From: CP2-2F sp034436235
GTDB lineage: Bacteria; Chloroflexota; Anaerolineae; Aggregatilineales; UBA2796
Length of the DNA: 12,824 nucleotides
Assembly: GCA_034436235.1 (NCBI GenBank)
Contig: DAOTWB010000028.1
Location: forward strand, 1-12,824
Direction of reading: 5' to 3'
Numbering within the stretch: the first letter of the stretch is position 1; each line of letters starts with the position of its first letter. Both the position numbers and the translations under genes were made by a program. Below the pieces are notes generated by a model that saw only the letters and a list, made by a program, of their open reading frames with translations, did not search any database and was not told the DNA's origin. Below, one piece after another: positions 7,541 through 12,824 of this stretch.

Positions 7541-10231
7541 CTAAAACGGTTCATTGCGGCGCAGCGCGATATGGCTCAGCGCCAAGAAGACGACCGAGAA
7601 GCCGATCAGCGCCAGCCAGCGCGTCGCCAGCTCGCCTGCATCGGTCGCGTAGCGCACGCTCAGGGCAGGCGGCGCCGGGAAAAATTGGCGCGTGAGCGGC
7701 GCGTTCGGCAGCGGACGATTCGTTTTCGGATTGACCGCCTGCGCTGCCACGACGATACGTCCTTCAGCGTTGCGCTCCAGCATATCGGCAGTGCCGCCCA
7801 GCGCTTCAAGCGCCCAGCGCGTCACGGTCAGCCGCGAGAGCGGCTCTAGCGCGCCTTCCATCTTGAACAGCACGCCCGGGAAGAGAATTTGCACGAATAG
7901 CACTGCCAAGACGAGGTAGGTGACCGCGTTCACCTGCCGATTGAGCGCTGAGATCAGCAGCCCAATGCTGACGCCTGCCAGCGCCGTCAGCGCCATCGTG
8001 ATCAGCAATTCAAGCGCGCCGTTCATCAGAATGCCTTGCGCAGGCAGCTCCACGCCAAGCGCGAAGAACGCGAGCGCCAAGACGCAACTGACGACCGCCA
8101 ACGCGCCGTACACAAGGAACTTTGAGGCGAGATAGGCTGTGATGCGCAAGTTCACCATGCGCTCGCGCAGGAACAGGCTCTTCTCCACCACGATCACGTA
8201 GGCAGAGGCGAACACGCCGAACAACGCGACCGCCAATGCCAAGATGAACAGTACGCGCTCTGCCTCTGAGGCAGGCACAAACATGCCGACCGCGCTGACC
8301 GTCGGCGCGCTGCGGCGCGCGCTGCTCTCAGCTTCAGGCTCAGACTCCATGCCTTCAGCGGCTGAGACAGGCGCGACGGATTGCAGCGGCACCTGATCCA
8401 TCAAAATGGCGTAATCGCGCGGGCTGCCGCGGCTGACCAACATACGTCCGCGTCCGCCTTCCACGCTATCGTAGCTGATCAAGCCGAGGAAGAGCGCTAC
8501 GAGCGGCAGCACTAACATCAAGGCGATGATCGTGCGCAGATCGCGCCGCACAAGCGCGACCGTGCGCTCGGTCAGCGTGCGCGCCTGCTGCAACAGCGAG
8601 CCGCGCCGTACACGGCGCAACTTTTGATTGGTCAGTGCCGAGTTCTTCACGCTCTGTCCATGCACTTTCAAGCGCTCGACCACGAACTTCTCATGCTCAG
8701 GCGTCTGGCGATATTTCTCCGTCCACTGGCGCGCCGCATCCTGCGGACTAGCTTTGGCGCCTGCCACAACGCGCGATGAAGCAGGCGAGAAGATCAAAGT
8801 ATCGCCGACCGCTTGCGCCGTCTCTGGCGGCAGCGTGACCTTGTTGTAGATTTCCGAGTAGTCGCGCGCGTTGAAGAACTTGAGCGCCTGCTTGGGCGGA
8901 CCGAAGTAAGTCAAATAGCCGCGCGACATCAGCGCGACATGATCGCACAGGTCAATGTTGAGCGTGGTGTGCGTGACGACGATCACGATGTGACCGCGAT
9001 CTGCCAGACGGCGCAGCGTGAGCATCATAGATTTATCCAAGCCTGGATCGAGTCCGCTCGATGGCTCATCCATGAAGAGCAAGATCGGCTCAGCCATCAG
9101 CTCTAGGGCGATGCTGACGCGCTTGCGCTGTCCGCCGCTCAGCCGTCCGACCAAGCGGTCGCGAAAGTCGGTCAGTTCCAGCGCTTCCAGCACTTTCTGA
9201 ATGCGCTGTTGCCGCGACTCAGTCGGCTCGTTCGGGAAGCGCAGCTTGGCGCCGTAGTACAGCGTCTGGTAGACCGTGAGCGAGTCCTGCACGATATCGG
9301 TCTGCGGCACATAGCCGATGATCGGCTGATAAATCTCGTAGTTTTGATACAGGTCGTCGCCGTTGATCAGCACCTTGCCGCTAGTGGCAGGCTGCGCGCC
9401 GTTCAGCGTGCGCAGCAGCGTGGATTTGCCCGAGCCGCTGCCGCCGATGATCGCCACAAACTCGCGCGGCTGCACGGCGATTGAGACATCGCGCATGGTG
9501 TTGAGCGTCACGCGCCTGAACAAGCCTGTGCGGTAGGTCACTTCAAGGTTGTAAGCGTCAATTTCCAGCTTTTGCGCAGCTGCCAAGCGCGCCAAGCCTT
9601 TGCCGTTGTAGACGAAAAGCGCTTGATCAATGCGGATCACGTCGTCCACGCTCAAGCGATGCGGCGCGCTCAACTTTCTATCGTTCACAAACGTGCCATT
9701 CACGCTGTTGTTATCGGCAATGACGTGCGCTGTGCCTTGCCGCGTGATGATGGCGTGATGCCACGAGACGGCGAGCGAACTCAGGTGAATATTCGCCTCT
9801 GGATCGCGCCCGATGATGCACGGCGAGACATCGAGCGGGTACGTGCGTCCGATTGACTCGCTGCTCAGCGCGCGCTCAACGGGATTGGAGAAGATGAGCG
9901 TCGCGCCGCTGCCCGAGCGGTCTTGCAGGCGGATGATGTCGCCGTCGCGCAGCAGCCAGCTGCCTTCCACAGGCTGATTGTTGACCAACACGCCGCCGCT
10001 AGTCAGGTCGAAGATGCGGTACGTCGTGCCTTCTTGCAGCAGGCGCGCATGGCGCGTGGCGATGCCTGCCGCTTGAATCGGAATATCTTGGCTCGGCTCG
10101 CTGCCGATGTTCAGCGTGCGCTGCACGACGAGCGCCGTGAACGGCGCGCCGTTATCGGGCTGCACACGCAAGGTCGGATCGCGGCTATCTATCTCGCTAC
10201 GGTTGATAGAGAGTGTATTTTTCTCGGGCAT
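7541..10231 (-). CDS. FHA-FHA-ABC ATPase-ABC2 permease fusion (Rv1747-like ABC exporter)
   Basis: 896 residues. FHA1 (about 30-115) is degenerate: GS for GR at 43-44 and a TRH instead of the usual SRxH. FHA2 (about 130-209) is canonical: IIGRDPEANI (139-148), AVSWHHA (154-160) and NSVNGTFVN (175-183), so it should bind phosphothreonine. The ABC ATPase (about 222-450) has Walker A GGSGSGKST (263-271), Q-loop Q310, signature LSGGQ (364-368), Walker B LLFMDEP (384-390) and switch H421. After a linker come about six membrane helices (566-586, 658-684, 697-725, 735-762, 768-790, 868-890) of ABCG/ABC-2 type, with large external loops at 588-656 and 791-867. Half-transporters of this form dimerise and usually export. 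The order and length match Mycobacterium tuberculosis Rv1747 (865 aa, known to be regulated by PknF), so kinase control is likely. GAGGA lies 6 nt before the ATG. The secreted protease gene follows. Confidence 0.93.
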   Translation of the reverse strand: MPEKNTLSINRSEIDSRDPTLRVQPDNGAPFTALVVQRTLNIGSEPSQDIPIQAAGIATRHARLLQEGTTYRIFDLTSGGVLVNNQPVEGSWLLRDGDIIRLQDRSGSGATLIFSNPVERALSSESIGRTYPLDVSPCIIGRDPEANIHLSSLAVSWHHAIITRQGTAHVIADNNSVNGTFVNDRKLSAPHRLSVDDVIRIDQALFVYNGKGLARLAAAQKLEIDAYNLEVTYRTGLFRRVTLNTMRDVSIAVQPREFVAIIGGSGSGKSTLLRTLNGAQPATSGKVLINGDDLYQNYEIYQPIIGYVPQTDIVQDSLTVYQTLYYGAKLRFPNEPTESRQQRIQKVLEALELTDFRDRLVGRLSGGQRKRVSIALELMAEPILLFMDEPSSGLDPGLDKSMMLTLRRLADRGHIVIVVTHTTLNIDLCDHVALMSRGYLTYFGPPKQALKFFNARDYSEIYNKVTLPPETAQAVGDTLIFSPASSRVVAGAKASPQDAARQWTEKYRQTPEHEKFVVERLKVHGQSVKNSALTNQKLRRVRRGSLLQQARTLTERTVALVRRDLRTIIALMLVLPLVALFLGLISYDSVEGGRGRMLVSRGSPRDYAILMDQVPLQSVAPVSAAEGMESEPEAESSARRSAPTVSAVGMFVPASEAERVLFILALAVALFGVFASAYVIVVEKSLFLRERMVNLRITAYLASKFLVYGALAVVSCVLALAFFALGVELPAQGILMNGALELLITMALTALAGVSIGLLISALNRQVNAVTYLVLAVLFVQILFPGVLFKMEGALEPLSRLTVTRWALEALGGTADMLERNAEGRIVVAAQAVNPKTNRPLPNAPLTRQFFPAPPALSVRYATDAGELATRWLALIGFSVVFLALSHIALRRNEPF

Positions 10232-10237
10232 TGCGCG

Positions 10238-10242
10238 TCCTC
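10238..10242 (-). promoter_or_regulatory. ribosome binding site of the FHA-ABC fusion gene
   Basis: GAGGA on the minus strand, 6 nt upstream of the ATG at 10231-10229, fixes the start ahead of the first FHA domain. Confidence 0.55.
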
Positions 10243-10265
10243 AACAAAGCCTACGGCACGCTCAG

Positions 10266-10271
10266 ATTATA
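10266..10271 (-). promoter_or_regulatory. -10 element (TATAAT) of the FHA-ABC / protease operon
   Basis: A perfect TATAAT on the minus strand, 34 nt before the ATG, predicts a leader of about 28 nt. There is no good -35 at normal spacing (the region reads GGGAAAAG), which suggests help from an activator; three phased TGTAAA motifs lie 49-75 bp further upstream. Confidence 0.45.
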
Positions 10272-10316
10272 CAGAGAATGACGCGCGCTTTTCCCGATTT
10301 GTTTCCGCCGCACGCG

Positions 10317-10347
10317 CTTTTTACAGGTTCTTTACAACTTTTTACAG
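10317..10347. repeat. three helically phased TTTACA motifs
   Basis: TTTACA occurs at 10320-10325, 10331-10336 and 10341-10346, at intervals of 11 and 10 bp. The outer two are part of an exact 10-bp direct repeat CTTTTTACAG (10317-10326, 10338-10347), 21 bp apart. Placing on one DNA face suggests a protein-binding site, either an activator site for the leftward operon or an accessory part of the DnaA-box region. Confidence 0.45.
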
Positions 10348-10469
10348 CTCAGCGCAGCGGCGGCGCGCCACGCAAGACTTATACACAAGAGTCTTCTCTG
10401 ATCTCAGAAGCAGTAGTAGCGCCTGTGGATATGTGGATAACTCGCCCTGAAATGGCGCACAAGTGTGCT

Positions 10470-10520
10470 AAAGCGCCATATATGGCATATATGACAAGTC
10501 GCAAAGCCTATATATGGCGT
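10470..10520. other. AT-rich palindromic core, candidate DNA unwinding element
   Basis: Runs of TA steps stand out from the surrounding GC-rich sequence: a 12-bp palindrome GCCATATATGGC (10475-10486), an overlapping CATATATG (10486-10493), and inverted 10-bp arms CGCCATATAT (10474-10483) and ATATATGGCG (10510-10519) 26 bp apart. DnaA boxes flank it on both sides. Easy melting is expected; the role as unwinding element is inferred from position. Confidence 0.45.
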
Positions 10521-10561
10521 TTCGGCGCGGCTTACAAAAGTATACTTATCAACATTTGAGC

Positions 10562-10660
10562 TGTGGATAACTCAGGCAGTTATCAACACTATCAACAGCG
10601 GCTGTATGAGCGCGCCGCTTACCGAAAAAGTTATCCACATTTCAGGCTGAGTTATCCACA
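10562..10660. repeat. 14-bp inverted repeat built on two DnaA boxes
   Basis: TGTGGATAACTCAG (10562-10575) is the exact inverse of CTGAGTTATCCACA (10647-10660). Identity extends 5 bp past the DnaA box on one side. The first 12 bases also recur as a direct repeat at 10432-10443. The two near-match tandem boxes at 10580-10597 and one exact box at 10631 lie between the arms. Confidence 0.6.
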
Positions 10661-10682
10661 ACTTATCCACAAGTTATCCACA
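10631..10682 (+). other. phased array of four exact DnaA boxes
   Basis: Four exact TTATCCACA boxes in the same direction start at 10631, 10652, 10663 and 10674, intervals of 21, 11 and 11 bp (about two, one and one helical turns). All face the same side of the DNA, suited to cooperative DnaA filament assembly directed along one strand. The first and last share a longer 13-bp word AAGTTATCCACAT. Confidence 0.7.
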
Positions 10683-10710
10683 TCTGGCAAAGCGTGCGGA
10701 TCGGCTTGCA

Positions 10711-10740
10711 TTGCCGATTTTGGCGATTTAGTGGTAGACT
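10711..10740 (+). promoter_or_regulatory. candidate promoter of the rightward FHA gene
   Basis: TTGCCG (10711-10716), an 18-bp spacer and TAGACT (10735-10740) preceded by TGG (extended -10 pattern), 28 nt before the ATG. It begins 28 bp after the last DnaA box, so DnaA bound there could affect its activity. Confidence 0.45.
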
Positions 10741-10753
10741 GAATCTGCATTTT

Positions 10754-10758
10754 GGAGG
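10754..10758 (+). promoter_or_regulatory. ribosome binding site of the rightward FHA gene
   Basis: GGAGG, 10 nt before the ATG at 10769. The ATG at 10759, overlapping this site, is in another frame and would not encode the FHA domain. Confidence 0.65.
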
Positions 10759-10768
10759 ATGCGGCGCG

Positions 10769-12824
10769 ATGATGTACGGCAGATTAGATGTCTACTGGCC
10801 CAACGGACCATCGGAGAGTTATCGGCTTGAGAAGCAGATCGTGGCTATCGGACGCTCGACGGGCAACGATATCACGCTCGATGCCACTTCCGTGTCGCGC
10901 TATCACATCACCATCTCCTACGAAAATGGACAGGTTGTGCTGCGCGATAAAGATTCGGGCAACGGCACTTACGTGGATGGCGAGCGCATCAAGCCTGAAG
11001 AGCCTGTCATCCTGCGCGGCGGCGAGGAAATTCAAATCGGCGACCTGCGCCTGATCTTCTTGCCCTTGCAAGACGACGTGCCGACGCAGCCTGTCAGCGC
11101 GCTGGCGACTACGCAGCACGTCCAAGTTGCAGGTGCTACTTTCCAGGTTGAGCTGGAAGCGCCACACATGCCTGTCACGCCTGGCGCGCACGTCCAGACC
11201 GCGCTGATCGTCCACAACTTGGGCAAGGAGAACGAGCGCTACACCGTTGAAGTGGAAGGCGTGCCGCGCGAATGGGTGCGCGTAGATCGCCCTGAGCTGG
11301 AAGTGCGCCCTGATGAGTCCGCCACGGTCACCCTGAATTTCAAGCCGTTGCGCCGCAGCGATACGCGCCCTGGCGACTATCCAATCCGCGTGACTGTGCG
11401 CGCCAAAAACGCGCCCGATCAACACATGACCGTGTCGTTCACGCTCACTGTGCGCGCCTATAGCGGCTTCGGCATGGCGCTGGTGCGCAGTGAAGTTGAG
11501 CTGCCAACGCCATTCGATCTCTACGTGCAAAATCAAGGCAGCGCGCCGTTGCCAATTGCGCTCTTCGGCAAAGCTGCAAACGATGCTTTGGAATTCGATA
11601 TTCAGCCTGCGGCAGTCACGTTGGCGCCTGGCGAGCGGCAGCGCGTGCGCGGCTACATGCGCGCCAAGACGCGCAGCCTGCTCGGCGGCGCGCAGCGCGT
11701 GCCTTTCGATGTGATCGTGCAAGCGCAAGATCAGTCGAAATTCCTTGCAACTGTGCCAGGCGTGGCAATTGTGAAGCCTGTCCTGAGCAGTCTGTTCAGC
11801 AGCGCGCTTGTCGGCATGTTGCTCATAGCGCTGATCGTCTTAGTGGTGCTGTTAGCGCGTCCGCGCGCCGCGAACGTGATCGCTTTCACCACACAGCCGA
11901 CGTCGCTGATACGCAATGTAGAACAGCCGCTCAGCTTCTCATGGCAGATCGAGAACGCGCAAGCGATCACGCTTGAAGTGATCGACTCAGGCCGCCCTGC
12001 GCCGCAAGCGTTCCCTGATCAAGCCGCCAAGACCAGCAACACAACGTCCATCATGCCGTTCGGCACAGTGATCTTGCGGCTCGTCGTGCGCGGCGACGAC
12101 GGACAGACTGTGACCGCTGAGCGCCGCCTTGACGTGACCGAGCCTGCTTGCCGGCTGCGCGGCGACATTTCGAATCCTGCTCTGCACAGCGGACCCAGCG
12201 AAGTCTATCCGATTCTCGCCACGCTCGATGTGGCACAACGCGGCACGCTCTACAGCCCTGACCGCCGCGACAGCAGCGCGCAATGGCTACGCCTTGCCGC
12301 GCCTGAAGAACATCGCAACGCTTGGCTGCCTGCATCCGCTGTGACTTGCGGCGGATTCACGCCCGCGCAACTGCGCAGCATCGAAGCTGACCAAATTCCG
12401 CCGACTCCAACTCCGACTCCGACGCCGACCAACACGCCGACTCCAACTGCGACCTTCACCTCAACGCCGACCGCGACCTTCACGGCGACGCCGACATTGA
12501 CGAATACGCCGACCGCCACTGCGACGCGCACGCCGACATCAACAAATACGCCGACCGCCACGGCGACTAACACACCGACTGCCACTAGCACGCCAACTGC
12601 CACGGCTACGGCGACGCCGACATTGACGAATACGCCGACTGCCACGCCGACTAGCACGCCGACCGTCACCAACTCGCCAACAACGACGCCTAGCCCGACC
12701 TTGACGCCGACATTCACCTTGACCAACACGCCGACGCCCAGCCCGACCTTGACGCTGACTCGCGCGCCGACACTCAGACCGATATTGCGCTTGAGCGGCA
12801 GCGACGGACGTCCGCTCAGCGATG
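10769..12824 (+). CDS. FHA-domain transmembrane protein with beta-sandwich domains, SH3-like domain and Thr-Pro stalk (3' partial)
   Basis: 685 codons are open from ATG 10769 to the window end with no stop, so the C-terminus is missing. An N-terminal FHA domain (about 20-98) has all binding-face residues: AIGRSTGNDI (G28, R29), SVSRYHI (S43, R44, H46) and SGNGTYVDG (N65, G66); it should bind phosphothreonine in the cytoplasm. Two beta-sandwich domains follow (about 125-225 and 230-333), the first NEW3-like (PREWVRV, RPGDYPIRVTVRAK). There is a single membrane helix at about 343-362, then another beta domain (to ~458) and an SH3b-like domain bracketed by Cys461 and Cys527. A Thr/Pro-rich stalk (about 544-670, TPTPTNTPTPT style) leads to LSGSDGRPLSD, which may open a further beta domain. 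It looks like a sensor or wall-anchoring protein linking kinase signalling to the cell surface. The FHA-ABC operon diverges from it across the DnaA-box region. Function is inferred from domains only. Confidence 0.9.
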   Translation, partial: MMYGRLDVYWPNGPSESYRLEKQIVAIGRSTGNDITLDATSVSRYHITISYENGQVVLRDKDSGNGTYVDGERIKPEEPVILRGGEEIQIGDLRLIFLPLQDDVPTQPVSALATTQHVQVAGATFQVELEAPHMPVTPGAHVQTALIVHNLGKENERYTVEVEGVPREWVRVDRPELEVRPDESATVTLNFKPLRRSDTRPGDYPIRVTVRAKNAPDQHMTVSFTLTVRAYSGFGMALVRSEVELPTPFDLYVQNQGSAPLPIALFGKAANDALEFDIQPAAVTLAPGERQRVRGYMRAKTRSLLGGAQRVPFDVIVQAQDQSKFLATVPGVAIVKPVLSSLFSSALVGMLLIALIVLVVLLARPRAANVIAFTTQPTSLIRNVEQPLSFSWQIENAQAITLEVIDSGRPAPQAFPDQAAKTSNTTSIMPFGTVILRLVVRGDDGQTVTAERRLDVTEPACRLRGDISNPALHSGPSEVYPILATLDVAQRGTLYSPDRRDSSAQWLRLAAPEEHRNAWLPASAVTCGGFTPAQLRSIEADQIPPTPTPTPTPTNTPTPTATFTSTPTATFTATPTLTNTPTATATRTPTSTNTPTATATNTPTATSTPTATATATPTLTNTPTATPTSTPTVTNSPTTTPSPTLTPTFTLTNTPTPSPTLTLTRAPTLRPILRLSGSDGRPLSD
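12398..12769 (+). repeat. Thr-Pro codon repeat with an exact 32-bp direct repeat
   Basis: ACGCCGAC-type words encode the stalk. A 32-bp segment starting ACGGCGACGCCGACATTGAC at 12482-12513 recurs exactly at 12608-12639, 126 bp (42 codons) later and in frame. Such repeats change length by slippage or recombination, so the stalk length probably varies between strains. Confidence 0.75.

Larger units (their letters stand above)
10379..10682. other. DnaA-box cluster, candidate replication origin (oriC)
   Basis: This 304-bp stretch in a 537-bp gene-free gap (10232-10768) carries at least eleven DnaA-box-like 9-mers. Exact TTATCCACA: 10631-10639, 10652-10660, 10663-10671, 10674-10682 on +, and 10432-10440, 10562-10570 on -. 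One mismatch: 10379-10387 (TTATACACA), 10546-10554 and 10580-10588 (TTATCAACA) on +, 10424-10432 on -. Two mismatches: 10589-10597 (CTATCAACA), directly abutting its neighbour. Exact 9-mers are expected by chance far less than once in this length. An AT-rich palindromic core lies between the left and right groups. DnaA binding here could open the helix for replication. The neighbouring genes are not dnaA, dnaN, rpmH or gidA, so a titration or regulatory cluster, or the origin of another replicon, remains possible. Confidence 0.75.

Noticed and set aside
10477..10485. CCATATATGG resembles the eukaryotic CArG (SRF) box
   Set aside because: Bacterial context; it is part of the AT-rich palindrome and the resemblance is coincidental.
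10107..10559. Forward open frames running from the FHA-ABC gene into the DnaA-box region
   Set aside because: They overlap the FHA-ABC coding region on the opposite strand, have no ribosome binding site or recognisable domain, and their composition follows the DnaA boxes.
10379..10682. Plasmid or phage origin
   Set aside because: No Rep, Par, integrase or iteron-type repeats are visible; the boxes are standard DnaA sites, so a chromosomal origin or DnaA-binding locus is the simpler reading, although another replicon cannot be excluded.
10784..11728. Long minus-strand open frame opposite the FHA gene
   Set aside because: No domain, skewed residue content rich in His/Arg/Ala, and the forward frame holds a clear FHA domain with a good ribosome binding site.
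12250..12729. Minus-strand open frame encoding a striking Val-Gly repeat protein
   Set aside because: It is the mirror image of the Thr-Pro codon repeat in the forward FHA gene; it has no plausible start context, and the forward frame is continuous with recognisable domains.
12398..12769. Possible CRISPR or minisatellite array
   Set aside because: The repetition is codon-level low complexity in one open frame, with no constant-length repeats separated by unique spacers.

Overview
The window reads as chromosomal DNA of a GC-rich bacterium, most likely a Chloroflexota (Anaerolineae-like) member. This is inferred from style: a long Thr-Pro stalk, FHA domains fused to membrane proteins, NEW3-like beta-sandwiches, a secreted subtilase with a Pro-rich linker, and a eukaryotic-type Ser/Thr kinase. 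There is no marker gene that fixes the taxonomy. No rRNA, tRNA, CRISPR array, transposase or phage gene was seen.

Layout, left to right. (1) Bases 1-111 are the last 36 codons of an unidentified + strand gene, whose stop overlaps the stop of a convergent Ser/Thr kinase gene (108-1181, -). (2) An aldo/keto reductase gene (1303-2277, +) diverges from the kinase. (3) A two-gene leftward operon (4936 to 2338) encodes DppB- and DppC-type ABC permeases. The DppC-type protein carries an extra ~210-residue extracytoplasmic insert that looks like a DUF4397-type beta domain. (4) A second leftward operon (10231 to 5095) encodes an FHA-FHA-ABC ATPase-ABC2 permease fusion (architecture of mycobacterial Rv1747) and a secreted S8 subtilase. 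(5) A 537-bp gene-free region (10232-10768) holds a dense cluster of DnaA boxes (six exact TTATCCACA, several one-mismatch sites) around an AT-rich palindromic core; this is a strong candidate replication origin. (6) A rightward gene from 10769, running off the window, encodes an FHA / beta-sandwich / transmembrane / SH3-like / Thr-Pro stalk surface protein.

How the parts may work together. The kinase makes phosphothreonine, and the two FHA proteins that diverge from the DnaA-box region could read it. The FHA-ABC fusion is probably a phosphorylation-controlled exporter co-transcribed with a secreted protease. The rightward FHA protein would join a cytoplasmic phospho-reader to an external stalk. 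The link between kinase and FHA proteins is inference; they are about 9 kb apart. Genes on both sides of the DnaA-box cluster point away from it, as expected near a replication origin, although the aldo/keto reductase and the partial leftmost gene run the other way.
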